Assembly: GCA_905221605.1 (NCBI GenBank) | Contig: CAJNDS010000227.1 | Span: 1 to 64,000, forward strand | From: Symbiodinium natans | Lineage: Eukaryota > Sar > Dinophyceae > Suessiales > Symbiodiniaceae | Reading direction: 5' to 3' | Length of the DNA stretch: 64,000 nucleotides | Shown: positions 11,509 through 23,659 of the stretch, piece after piece | Numbering within the stretch: position 1 is the first letter of the stretch | Layout of the letters: every line of letters starts with the position of its first letter | The notes under the pieces: generated by a model | Seen by the model: only the letters and a program-made list of their open reading frames with translations | What the model was told of the DNA's origin: nothing | Database searches by the model: none | Translations under genes and position numbers: made by a program

Positions 11509-14500
11509 CTAGCTCTCTCCGTCCCCAGCCCTTTTGCCGTGCTCTAAGCTCCTGATCTTCAGCGCACTTGCATGGAGGGCTTCCACAGCGGGGAGGCGCG
11601 CAGAGTGCCCAGTGGGAGTTTGCCCCAAACTGCCGCGCAGAGCAAACAGAGGATGGGTCTCATCCACCTTAGGGGCAGCATGAGGGCAGCATGATGGCAG
11701 CATTCCATCGGGCTGCACAAGTCCGATGGCACACCTGTTGAACTCGTTTGCAGAATTCCTGGGGCGAGAGGTCGTTCAACTCATGACCTGGGTGGTCCAA
11801 TCAAACGAGATGGGCCAAAGAGTGCCAGATCTGGTGCATGCAGGGACTAAGTCATGGACCAGCTTCAGTCAACCACTGACACAACGTTCGAGTGGCCACG
11901 GCTTGAGGAGCACAAAGATGAATTGGACCCCGCGGCAAACCTAGCGAGCTCCATGGTCTGATGCTATCCACCGGCTGAGAACAAAACAAGCTCAACATAG
12001 CCTAACATTGAACTGCCAGTAAGGCCAAGCATCTGCGTCTCGATCTTGCCGCAACCACCTTGAACGATCGAGGGGCTTGAGCCATCCAGGGGTTTTCGAT
12101 GGTACTCGTACTGTATTTTGACTAAATCATCAAAGTGTTCGAAGCCAACCGACAGACTGTTAAGACCCCGTTCAATTTTGAAGACTCTGCATTCTTACAC
12201 TTTACAACATCATTGATCCATAAGTCAGCGAAGACTCTATAGCATCTGCCACGTACTCCACTGGAACCAAATTGAATCCAGCTGGCAACGGAGACCGGTC
12301 AGATAAGCATGTGCAGCCCAATTGGACGAGTCCAAGCAGCAGCAGGCTTACAGCATCTTTAGTGTTGCTCGCACCAGAACGTGCCGCACAAACCGTGCCA
12401 GGTCGCAAAACTACGGCTCGCAAGTTACATGACTCCATCGCTTTCCAAACCAGTTGCTCAGCCACCCACTTTGACTGGGCGTATCCTGACCGATTGTGCA
12501 AGTTCCTCGTGGACACGCAGCTTGTCTCCGATAGGCCGTCATCCACAAAGCCAAGGGTAGAAACATGTACGAGCTGAGCACCTGTCTGCAATGCTAGAAG
12601 GATGGCCTGTTTTGTTCCAACCACATTGGGTGCGCACAGGGCGCCGTATGGCAACACTCCAGAAACTTGCGCGGCGCAGTGGACGATTGTAGTTGCTTTG
12701 CCAGCCTCACCTTGAAATTCAGCAGGCAAACCCAGGTACGAGTTCTCCACACCTGTTGTGGGTAAGGCAATCATTTTGGCAGGAACCTCGTCCGCAAGCT
12801 GATAGAACTGCAGGCAGGCCTGAAGTCTGTCACGTGCCTCTTGTTGGCTAGTGGCCCGTACCAGGCAGATCACCTTTAACCCACTGTGCGCAAGTGCGCT
12901 TGCAGCAAAGGCCCCCAGGAAGCCTGTGCTGCCCGTCAGCAGCACCATACCAGACTCCTTTGATGTTTGTTGTGGAACACTTGGGCTGCTCAAGCCCACA
13001 ACGCAGGCTGCCAGGTCTTGGCATCTGGCATCTGCCTCCTCATCAAAGTTCACAGTTGTGGAACACTTGCCGACGATGGCGCGAGCTGCTTGCGGTCCCG
13101 CGAGTATAAGCCGCTCCAGGTCGGCCAGGGTCTCCAGCCTGGCGCATGGCGACGCTCATGCAGACTGCTCTCATGCTCTAACATGCTCTAAAAATGGCTG
13201 CTGGGTTCGAAGTCTTAAAAATCTGAAGCCTTCTAAAGCCCAAGAGATCCCCCACCTGACGACGAAAACTGTCCAGCCATGCAGTGCTGCAGGTACCATC
13301 CCACCCCTTCTATTTCTACGTAGTTCTTGTCTGACCCCATTGGCAGCGTGACCAGGACTAAACGAAATTCTGGGCAAAAATGTTTTTTGAGTTCTTGACT
13401 GAGCCCCGAGCGTGAACAGGACCCGAGCTGGAACCTCCTGTCCGAACTGTTGCCGCAGCTGCGCGCAGAGTCGCGCAACTCCCAGGGAGTCCAAACCCAA
13501 CGAAGTTATCGAGTCTGTGGGCACAAAGCTCCTGGATGCGCTGCGAACAAGATATGCGAAACACAAAGAAAAAACAAAAAAATAAAAAGCCCTTGATGCG
13601 ATTTAAACTCTGCCGGCTCAAGGTGCTCCAGCCGAGTCGCTGCTTTGGAGAGATGCGTTTCAGAATGCTGTGCAGGCCGGCACACACACCGGTCGTAGGC
13701 GGCAGCGCTGACGTGATCTCCAATCCCTCACACTCATCTTGAGTATCCTTACGGCATCTTGCAAAGATGTGTGGCTTGCACGCCCTCCCCCTCCCCCTCC
13801 CTCTCTCTTCACTTCACTTCACTTGGGGGCTTGAGGGCCGGAGCCCCCGCGCGATCCGCGCGGCCCAGCGTTGTGGAGCAGTGCCACAAGCGGCTTTCTC
13901 TCTCTCTCTCTCTCTGCCCCTCTCCCCACAGCATGAACACACATATGGATCAGCTGCGGTGCGGACAGCATTTTTCCATAACCTTACTCGCGACTTCTTG
14001 ATGCAATCATGCCGCCCTCTGGTTGTGTTCAAAGGACGTGGAGCCCATTTTAGACAAGATGCGGCGAATCAAGGCAGCTCTGCTGAGCTTCCCAGACGCT
14101 GTCAGCAATCCCTGGCTTTCCGAAAAGTTGGTGGGCTCCAGCACGAGGCGTTGTGGAATCTCCTTCGTCTCTGGTCTTCGACACTCATACATGGTCCGCG
14201 TAGTCTTTACTCTAACTAGTTGGGGATTTGGCCACTGATCAGCACTGCGTGTGCCAGCGAGCGGCCCATGCTTTCAGGCCGCATCTCTGGCCAACGTCTG
14301 CCAGACTTTGAAGGATCAGGGTTGAGGCCTGCTGCTTGGCCGACTCCAAAGCAGTGGCCAGCCTGGAGCTCATTGTGTTAGAGGCCATGTACAGGCAGGA
14401 CTGGACTGGACTTGCAGAATCTACCATGATGCATCCTTTTCAGCACAGTCGCGGGGCACTTCCAAATCCAAGTGCCGGTAGGAGCTTCTTGCTCGGTACC

Positions 14501-17500
14501 GCAACGGCACCCGTAGCCTGCCACGTTCTCAGCAGTGCACTTTGAAGACTTCAAGGAATGAGCTATGCGCTGCTACTGCAAGATTCCTTTCTTCTCTCTG
14601 GGCCTGCATGAATCCGCAGCCCCACACGAATATTTGAGCAATGAGCGGGCTCTGCAGTAAGACCTTCTCCTCCACACATCCGGTTGCTTCGGCACAGAAG
14701 ACCCCAAATCTCAACTGATGGCCCCCTGCAGCTGCGATCAGGCGGCTATTGGCTCTGGAGCGACGTAAATGCCCTGAGCCAATTTGAAGTGGTGCTTGCA
14801 GCGGTCAATCACACGGATGTTCCCAGGCGCAACCTTGCGACTAGGGCTGCATTGCCTCTTGGTGCTGTCCGGGAACAATGGGGCTAAGATGGGCTGAGTG
14901 CATGCACGGAGCAAGCTCACCAACGTCACCGGTTCGAAAATACATCACACCATTGAGTGCAATCCAGTCCTCTGTGTCGGACTCCATCTGCCGAACGGTG
15001 CCTGCCATGCAAACGATTCAGTTCGACAGCAACTCTGTACGGCAGCCGCTATGATATAGATTCCCAATGAGCGCGTCATTGAAGATTTGCCTTGTTCCGT
15101 GAATCTCGGCAGGCTGAAGTATCCTGGAAACAGTCTGGAAACTGCCGGGGCAATTGGCGTTCCCAAACGCGCTGAATGCTTGTGCTGACCTGTCCTGCCA
15201 TGTAGGGCGTCCTGGCTAAGATCTCACCGCGCGGAGGGCAGTCGGAAGTGAGATAGCCCAGTTCAGGCAAATCCAGGAGGCGGATTTCCACGTTCTCTGC
15301 CACTGAGCCATTGCTGGCCAGCCTCTGTATCCAAACAGCGTGGTCTGCCACAGTTGCTTGTTTGATGGGCCACCAAACGGCCTGCCAGTCTCTGTGCATC
15401 CATACCTCAGCATGACCATACCACTTCAGGGAACCATGGCGAGGGCAATGAGCTGCTTGAGATGGTTCGAAGATCTGCCCTGCATCCAAGAAGCCCATCC
15501 ACAACCAGCTTGCCGAAGATCCCTGCCGGCAAGCGATCAAACAACTCGACCCAGAGTTTAACTCGCAAGACATTGTTGCGACCAAACACAATCCCCTGAG
15601 CATGGCACGAGTGACGAATCGCTGAACCTGTCCACTGCAGGCGGGGTGCATGACATGACTTTTTGGGAGCAAATCGGAGCAAGTCCCGTCTGGGCGCTGC
15701 CATGTAGCTCCGTTACTTTGGGTTTCTCTTTTTTAAGTGCGGCATCTTAACTGTTCAAACTGACTTCCTTATATTATATGGAGCAACCTGGATGTTGTTA
15801 AGCACAAGGATACTTTCAAAGTGCTTTTGGGCCAGCCAGAGTACCGGTTGCACCCGCTTTAACTCCTGATTTCCACTTAACAGCTTCGCTCCGGTGGGTT
15901 ACATTCGAAGACTTGGTTTGATCTTGTTTGGACATGTTTGGAAGCCTTCGCGCCTGATGCTGCAGTGGTGCTCCAGTAGAGATAAGCACATCAATGCGGT
16001 TGCCCAGCACGTTTCGGTCCTGAAAGGCGCTTGCCAGATGTGCTTTGTGCATATCGATCAACGTCTGGCCACGCTATGGGGTCCAGTGCGCATTCAGTTT
16101 ATCACTCAGCACACGTTGAAGACCCCAGCGCTTTCGAGCGGGCTAACGGCTTTAGTAGACTGCGAGCTCTACCGTAGTTCTCTTAGGTCTTGTCACTGCT
16201 GCCCAGGTGCAGGCAGACGCGATGTTAGATGCTGTAGATTCATCACTTCTGGCTGCTCGCAGGCCCACAGATGCCGTAATTTGTTCATCATGTCTAAGCC
16301 GCAAGTCGCCCAACGACAAATGTTTAGTTGAACCGCCATGAGGACTACACGCCGCTTGTCACCAGCTGCCAACCTCACTGAAACAACAAATGCGCCCGAC
16401 AAAAAAAAAGAATGTAGGGTCGCAGCACACGGCCGTATCGAAGAAGCTTTCAGGATTCAGGGTTCAAGCATGTAAAGCTATGTCAAGCTATGTTGGATTT
16501 CGAGGCCCTGGGCTCTTGGCTTCAAGGCCAAGCCTTTATGTACCTTCACTTAATGCCTGAGGGCGGCGTTGGCGTTGGGTTTTGAATGTTGAGACCCTGC
16601 CCCTCGGGCCTCATGGGTGCTTGGTGGGGATATGGTAACCTTGAATAAGGGCGCTACCCCTGTCCAGGATGTATCAAAGTGTGTCACGGCAAGCTGCCTG
16701 CCACATGCCAAGAACTCTAGCCCGCGCCACAGCTTCATTGATCTTCTCGCTCTCCATCTCCTTCCATGCTGTGGAACTCCGAAGCATCCCGACTACATCT
16801 GCGTGAGTACATCGGCCCAGGGCTTCGACATTCCTCCCTGCCCACGAATATGCGGCTGCATGCTGGTGTGCTGCCCAATTGGTGATTCTTCGGGAGCTCA
16901 CCCTCCTGCGCGACGTCGTTCTCATAATCCGCATACAAACCGTTCCAGAACCTTAATCTGCGATGCCTTGAACACTGCAAGTCTGCACGATAGCTTAAGG
17001 CTTCAGTCCTCAAGGATAGCTGGGCTGCGTTGGTGCCGCTGCAAAAACCGTGGGCCGAAGTGCCTTGGCATCCTCCAGTATTCGATCAAGCGAGCCAGAG
17101 AAGACACCTGGTTCTGGTCAAGCGATATCCAGATAAATTAAGGTTCTGGGGTATGTGAATGCTGCAGTACACAGGCCAGTGCCTATGCGTCCGCCCTGCA
17201 TGAGGACATCGTGGCTTTGGCGGATGGCTTCGTATGCGTACGTCACAATTTCAACTGACCTGAGATCACAACAGTTCAGTGCATAGGCTTGGACGAGAAA
17301 TCCCATCGGGTGTGGCGATGCTTTACAGATCACGGCTTTCACAGTCTGTCACACTTGACTTTTCGAGATGCAGCCTTGCTGCGACTCGAAATTTCGCCCG
17401 CTGCTGTCCTTGAAAAGTGCCTCTTCAGTCACCACTGCCACTTTTGGCTTTCCCGTGCTTCCACTAGATGGCAAAAGTTTGGCCACGCGCTTGGGATCCC

Positions 17501-18443
17501 TGAAGGCCGGCACAGTCAGGGGCCCGCTTTCCTCGCTTCCTTCGCGTAACAAATCCTGAAACTCCTTTTGCTGCCAGCTCGGCGCTTGGGCTGCCTCTTC
17601 CTCTGTCAGTGGGCGAGATGAAAATTGCAGGCAGTAGGACTCGAAGGAATCCTCGATCCAAATCACCAGCCGCAGCTGGGAAGCAGAAGCGCGAGCTGAG
17701 GCCCGATGTATTACTGGCGTAAGCTGCCTGGAGGCCACTAGAATGCAAAGACCAGTTGTGTCAAGAATATGTGCCAGTGCCTCATCATCTGTGGCACGGT
17801 GCATGGTGACAAGTGGGATGGCAGCTATGGAACATGCAAAGTCGACAGTGAACCATGGCACGCCGACAGCCGACAGCAAGCCAACGACGTGAGTGCCCTG
17901 TGGCATTGACAGCTGTGCCGAAAGCTGTCGCAGCAGTGTCTGCAAGCGGCTAGCGCAACAAGAAGACATGCGCCCAATCTCGCAGTATGAATGCCACGCA
18001 TAAGAGTTGCCAGCACGCCAGCCCAAGCAAGGCCGGCTCGAGTAGAGGCGAAAAGATGCCTCTAAAGCTTGGCCGGCACACTTGGCGGAAGCCAATGCGA
18101 GGGTGTCAACAACCAAAGGCTGAACTTCATCATGCAGCAAGTGCTTATGGGAAGCCTTATCACGCTGACCGCATTGTGAGCAGCACAAAAAAGCACAAGA
18201 GCCGCAAAGCTTGTAGCACTCCCTTGGCTGGATAACACGTGCACAAATGCTGCAGCTTCTCAACTTCCTGACCCTTCGGAAGTGGAAGATCAGTTGGCGC
18301 AGTCCGACTTTGCGGATTGTTTTGCCCCACTGCCAGAATGCTGACAAGTTTGGCAGGGCCAGCAAGCCCACAACCCCGGATGCGAGAATGATCCAGCAGG
18401 CTGTTCTGTAGCCATGGGGTGCGATGCCCTCAGCTTGAGCCAT
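11509..18443 (-). CDS. Carboxylic/fatty acid reductase-like: TM, ZZ-like finger, LACS-type adenylation, carrier, thioester reductase
   Basis: A multi-exon gene. The first exon (18443 to about 17390) encodes a hydrophobic segment (residues 15-31), a Cys/His cluster (C64, C67, C80, C83, C88, C91, H101, H104) like a ZZ finger, then an acyl-adenylating domain ending at the P-loop LLPSSGSTGKPKVAVV. Downstream exons carry VLGNRIDVLISTGAP (about 16000), YGCTETG (15410), ENVEIRLLDLPELGY (15280), YFRTGDVGEL (14940), HFKLAQGIYVAPEPI (14770), SPLIAQIFVWG (14660) and LLTASGKLSRAALIRRI (14080), the order found in long-chain acyl-CoA synthetases. Exon 13540-13412 holds a carrier domain with the phosphopantetheine serine (SITSLGLDSLG). 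Exon 13138-12220 is a thioester reductase (LLTGSTGFLG; YAQSKWVAE), continued in 11940-11860, 11787-11735 and 11667-11509. Splices here are GC-AG, GA-AG and GT-AG. Inferred reaction: ATP-driven loading of an acid onto the carrier and NAD(P)H-dependent release as aldehyde or alcohol. Middle adenylation exons are only partly placed. Confidence 0.8.
13784..13875. repeat. Pyrimidine tract plus double GC hairpin (copy 1)
   Basis: A CT-rich run leads into two perfect or near-perfect hairpins: GGGGGC/GCCCCC arms around 13825-13847, then GCGCG/CGCGC around 13848-13862. Similar arrangements occur near 19904-19952 and 20547-20581. This copy lies inside an intron of the reductase gene, upstream of the carrier exon. 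Confidence 0.6.
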
Positions 18444-18539
18444 TGCAGCTAAACTTATAATAAATGGCTACAAAGTGAAAGTCGAGGAAAGTCGAGGTAG
18501 GACCGGTACCAGAGCTGGAAGGAGCTAGAGTGAACAAGC

Positions 18540-19060
18540 GAGTTCCATGTGACGCTTGGAGCACTGCCGACTTCCAAGCTTTCCCCTTCTCGCAAGCACT
18601 GATTGCGGAGCTATACCTCGCAAAACGATTCTTCAAAATAATCTTGAGATACTGCTGACCCGCACATGTCCCAGGCAGGCCCCAAGGGGTGCACAGAATC
18701 CGATCCACTGCCACCGACTGAGAAAATGCCTCGAGCGACTGGAGAGCAATGGAGACTTGATCATGCAAAGGCTCAAGGCTCGATGTTAATGTCAGCACAT
18801 GCACAACACGGCCTCAGCGAGTAGTCCGAGAGCTTCCTCCCAGCGTCGCGCCTGCCCAAGGGAACTGCAGATGAACCTTGCCAACCACGGCCCCATTGCA
18901 CCTTCTCACATGCTGCAACAGCTGTTGCAATCACGAACTTGTCAGGGGAGACGCCCCTGGGAAGCAAAAAAAGCGCAACAGAATGAGCTTCACTTGTGTT
19001 CCTGCAGTGTCGAGCTGCCTTGACTTCATGCGCTTGATGAGCTGCAAGGAGCGCACCTGG
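18540..19060 (-). CDS. PPR-repeat protein, partial
   Basis: The minus strand gives LQLIKRMKSRQL (about 19050-19015), GVSPDKFVIATAVAACEK (18955-18902), then a clean 50-base GT-AG intron (18901-18852) leading to ARRWEEALGLLAEA (18851-18810), and later ARYSSAISACEKGKAWKSAV (about 18622-18563). These are typical dinoflagellate PPR units in the correct order. The intron is well supported because it joins the ACEK and RRWEEAL halves of one repeat in frame. Expected role is sequence-specific binding of plastid or mitochondrial RNA. The 5' part above 19060 and the 3' end are not resolved; the last unit lies only about 110 bases before the start codon of the acid-reductase gene on the same strand. Confidence 0.6.
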
Positions 19061-19599
19061 GGATTTGACGATTGCCCAGGGGCGTCCGAACTTTTGGACG
19101 TTGGCCTGCTCCATTTGTGCAAGATCCTTTGGGCTACGTTTGGCCCGTTCTGGTGAGACGATGTAAATTTGAAAACTTGGAAGTATTGGAAACACGAACT
19201 CAGACGGGGGAATACCACCCAAGCATCAAGGTACCTCCGTGTCACGGCAAGGTTGTCCAGCTCCGTCCAAGTAGCAGCACACGCGCTGGTATTGAGCGCG
19301 CAGCTACAAGCTGTACGAAATTCCACTCCGACATGTGGGCGCACCTAAACTTCATCTGGAGTGCTTGCGTCTCTCACGAGCTTGCTCTCGATGAAACTCG
19401 CGTAACTTCTGATAGCCTTAGAACACAAGCTTTACCCTTTTCGCATATTCAGCTGCCAGGCATGCTTCAACTCAGCTACGTTCCAAGCCCTTGCAAATCA
19501 ACCGCACCACCGAATATGGCTTGTGACCGCATTAGCCTCCCTGCAGTCCAGCTGGCCTTCTTCGGACATGGACGCTTCGTTGGCCAATGACCAATGCTT

Positions 19600-21430
19600 C
19601 AGCGCTTCTGGAGATGCCTTGGCTGTCTTGTTTTTGTTGTTTCTTTCATCTTGCCCCCGCTCTCGTACTCTTCTCTTCTGCGAAGCATGAGGAGGGGGGG
19701 GACTCCTCCAAGGCCCTCTCTATCCCTCTCTTCTTCTTTTACTCAGCTGAGAGGGCCCCCCATAGGGCGACCCCGACCACGGCAGCGAGCTGTCTTGTCC
19801 TTTAGTGAGACTCCCCGTGTTCTCGCTCTCTCTCTTTCTTCTTCTTCTTCTTCTTCTTCTTCTTCTTCTTCTTCTTCTTCTTCTTCTTCTTCTTCTTCTT
19901 CTACGGGGCTTGAGGAACCCAGAGGGCCCCCCCGCGCGCTGGGCGCGCCCAGATCAAGTCCAGTCTCGGCGAGATTCGTGCAGCGAGGATTGTGTCTCGA
20001 CTGTGTGGAATTCCCCCGAAAAATGAACCCTAGACCTCAACACGGGAATCCCTGTCTGTGACACCACATTGCCTCGCTGGTGAGACCACAGGGCTTCCAA
20101 ACCTTTCTCTTCCCCATCTAGCCTATAAGCCCCTAAGCAGTCTGATCACGGTGCTTGCTCCGGTCATCACTCCTGTAAGCTCGCGTGAATTGTGTGCTTA
20201 GCACCAAAAAACAAGTTAGTATGCCTAGTGTGTCAGTTTCCCATCGAGCATGTTGTCACCCCTCAAGTGCTTTGTCCATGTGGGGCTCTACTGGACACGT
20301 CAAGAGCCTCTTCCCCCTTCACACTCAACTTTACAACTTCCCCCAACCTCCTCGACCACAACCTTCCCGAAGACCTCCCCGCCCCCGCGAAAACAAAGGA
20401 CCCTTGAAACTCCACAACTCCTCGTTAGCCTCAGGGTTTTGGCATCTTGACGGCGACTACTAATACTGAGTGACAAGGATCGGGAAGAGTAGCACAGGAT
20501 AGGACGAACCATCAAGATGCTCTCTCTTCCTCTCTTTCTTTCTTTCGGGCATAGGGCAAGCCCTGCGCCAAGGCGCGCCCCGATCCCGCGTCTGACTCTC
20601 TTTCTCTCGCGCTCTGCACGCATGGCCCCCTCCGGCCCCGAAGGGCCCGAGTGGTATTCACTGGGCTGTGGTTGGAGGGGGCGAGGGTTCAATCGGGTCC
20701 AAGTCGATAGCTCCACACCGAAGACAATCACCCCATGTTGTACACCATACCTGAAGCTCGATTTCCCCCTACCTGTGCTCCCCTCTGTGATGTACACTGT
20801 ACTGGCTACGGTTTAATCACTGCTGGCCCCTCATGCGACCGTCTTCTTCTGGTGGTCCTCAACGACGGTTTGGGGCTTCGTGAGCTCCCCTGGAGCATCC
20901 GGTGATGGGAACTCTTCGGTGGATTCCCCTTCATGCGCAAGGGGTGGTGAGTGCTGTGGTGAGTGGTGTGCTGGTGGTGCTGGGTGCCACAGGATGGTAT
21001 CCGGGCTGTCGGCGTGGGTCTTTCTGGGTTTCATTCCGGATTGCGTGTCCCTTCCAGGGTCCCTGGTTGTGGGTCTTGAGCAGGAACGGAAGGCAGGGTT
21101 CTGGTGGTATTGAGGCTCTGGTGATTGGATTGGTGCGGGTGCCTGTGGTGGTGGCTCTCCTGTCCTCCCCTCGCTAGTGAGATGACGTCTGCCGTGCGTC
21201 GCTCCTCCCGGGCCCCTTGTGCATGGGCCGGGGTTTGGCTACTCACAGCTGTCCCGCGCTGGTGTGTTGCTGTGGTCTCTCTTTCTTTCTTTCTTTCTTT
21301 CTTTCCTTCTTTCCTTCTTTCTTTGCACTTAACCCTCCCTCTCTCTCTCTCTCATGAGTACGTACAATTTCGAACTTCGAACGACTCTGCAGCCCTGTCG
21401 GGTGCAATTCTGCTTAATTCGCAACCAAAG
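19600..21430. repeat. Low-complexity and hairpin-rich stretch
   Basis: Contains a (TTC)n tract (about 19839-19902), CTTT and CT runs (about 21275-21353), and GC hairpins following pyrimidine tracts (GGGGCTTGAGG near 19904 with GCGCGCTGGGCGCGC near 19932; GGGC/GCCC and GGCGCGCCCC near 20547-20581). Minus-strand frames at 20797-20300 and 21246-20831 are open but Pro/His/Ser biased, with no recognisable domain. The stretch looks like intergenic repeat debris. Confidence 0.55.
19839..19902. repeat. (TTC)n microsatellite
   Basis: About 21 uninterrupted TTC units. The poly-Ser and poly-Leu frames across it are products of the repeat. Confidence 0.95.
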
Positions 21431-21990
21431 GTTTTTTTCGGGTAGCCCACATTTTCCTGCCAAGCCTCTTGACGAGTAGCTGACGATCCAGCAGAGCCCA
21501 GCCTTTGCCGAATCTGCATGAATTCGCACACTGCGACCCCTGCCACTGCTGCGACGGCAGTTGTTGCCGATCAGTGGCTGTTGAAAAACTGCGTCTGCAG
21601 CAGCATGCAAGTGCTGCTTGACCTAACAGGCATGGTGCGTAGCATGTATTGGAAGCAGCCGTTTGCCAATCCATTCACATCGGCAGCTTGCTACAGTGCC
21701 CGAGCCTCCCAAGACGTGAGTATTGGATCGGGGCCTTTGGATTGTCCAAGAAGTGCCGCTGCTGCAGCTAATGTTTGCCTGCCGCGAAATAGTTATTTCG
21801 AAAGATGAAGCAGGGACCAACTAGCAGCAGCAGTGGCTGCTTGCCAGTTACCTGCCAAATCCGACGCCTGCCACTCTCTTGGCCGCATTGCCGGATGATG
21901 CGAGGAAACGCTTCTGTGCTTCGAGGCGGTGAGCCTGTAGTCAAGAGAAGATGACTGACACAACTGTGGTTGGAGTCTTAGGATGTCTGG

Positions 21991-22576
21991 TCAAGTCGGA
22001 TCAAACCTTTGCAACTGGGTCATGCCGAGCCATCGGCCCGACAGCCGGTGACAATCTGCGGCTGCTTCTGAACCGGCCACATGGCTGAAATAGCACCTGT
22101 CGGAAGCACTAGCTGGACGCCGTGGCGTCTGAGCCGCAGGTACCTGAGCGTCCGTGTGTCGCACCAACATTGCAACATATTGTAACATCACAATGGGCAC
22201 TGCTCGCCCAGAGCAGCCGGCCAACTGGACCAAGAAACTGATAGTCTGGTGAGAGACTCTTGAAGTTGCCGTATCTTGCTGTAAACCGACCAAGAAGTTA
22301 AGCACCTCCATGCAGTGCATTTGGTCTGACGTCCTGAGATGAATCGAAGTCCAAATCCCCCACGCGCTGGCGCCACATTGAATAATCGGAGCGACTGGCC
22401 AAACTCTCGACAAGCGGCGCCGCAGGACACTGACACTCCAATTCGCTGCCTTCCTTGGGTGAATACGACAAGCCATCAGCAACATCTGCGATGATTTGCA
22501 AACAACCTCCACAGACCAACGCCCACATCTTCACTTTTTCCCCGCCAACTAGCCTTCCTATGCATGGCTTTGCCAA
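21991..22576 (-). CDS. Unrecognised minus-strand exons
   Basis: Two overlapping frames have exon-like composition: CGGCLQIIADVADGLS with LVESLASRSDYSMWRQRVG (22540-22330) and MEVLNFLVGLQQDTATS with ISFLVQLAGCSGRAVP (22320-22190). They would need an intron or frame change near 22330 to be joined. No domain was recognised. Orientation agrees with the surrounding genes. The alternative is chance open frames. Confidence 0.3.
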
Positions 22577-23659
22577 AACCCTCTGGCCATGTTTGCGTCA
22601 TCACAGGGCGAGAAATCATGGAGGACCGCGCCCGCAGGTGTTCTGTCTACTACCCATGTCTTATGCCACGTGTAGGACTAGGTCTCCCCCGCGGTACTTG
22701 AGGCTCAGTCTCATGATGTCTCATGGCTACCCTGCTGTGCTCTGCGGATCTCTTCAGGCAAGGAGCTGGGCTCCTTCTCGGCTGCGTCGCAAAGCGGCGG
22801 ACAGGGCAGCTCCAGCCATCCATCGGGCCAACGCGGCCTGCGGGCCCGGATCGGCAATCTGCAACGGCCGCCACATGAAATATGCATACGTGGGTGACAT
22901 GCATGATATGCTGCATTATGCTGCCTTGAGGATGTTATGCTGATTGCCTTCGCAGCATCTGCCTGCAGTAGAACTTGTCGATGCTTATCGAGAAACCACG
23001 CGTGCACCACGATGCCAATGTGCAATTGAGCTCGAGTCGGTTGAGAGCTTGCAGCAGTCGCTGCCGCAGCGCATCCTCTTGATGCACAGCTAGCTCCTCC
23101 AGTCGAACGGAATGAAATTCAGTTTGTGGCTCTCAAAGCAACATCGCCACACACATCTGTGGTATGACGACATTTATTACTCGTGAAGTGCAACAGACCA
23201 GCCCTCGGAATGCTTGACGTCATTTGACAGGGGTACTCTTCCTACAAGACGTGGGCTCAAGTAGAGCAAGTAGAGCTCACCCACTGTCAGAGTGTGGCAC
23301 CGTGGCAACCCTGCTGCAATGACGAAGCCAAGAAACGGCTGCTGCAGCTCGCTCTTTCCATATCCGACGATGAGACCTCTCCCCGAGAACATGTTTCGTG
23401 AACCTTGGACATCCTGGACCACGGGCACTTAATGAGCTGAAACGATGTTTGTTCTTCAATGGTGCTTGATTGCTTTGCATCTCCAGCATTGAGCCTCCTA
23501 CACCGGGCAATGCCTCCCCTGCAAACCTGCAATCCCATGTCGCTTGGCCTGAGCGTCAGAAGCTGCCAAGCACCAAGGCTCTTCCAAATGGTAGGCAAGT
23601 TTTGCTTGGCCGCAGCATTGACGACCTGGAACCAGACTCAGGGGATTTACTTCATTCAG

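Noticed and set aside
18425-18445. TGGCTCAAG at the start codon of the reductase gene, resembling the spliced-leader end
   Set aside because: Only nine bases match; such a match is expected about once per 130 kb and it overlaps the coding sequence, so it is not evidence of a relict.
20030-20100. A tRNA-like or SINE-like stretch with an A-box-like sequence
   Set aside because: No acceptable B box (GGTTCGANTCC) at proper spacing and no cloverleaf could be drawn.
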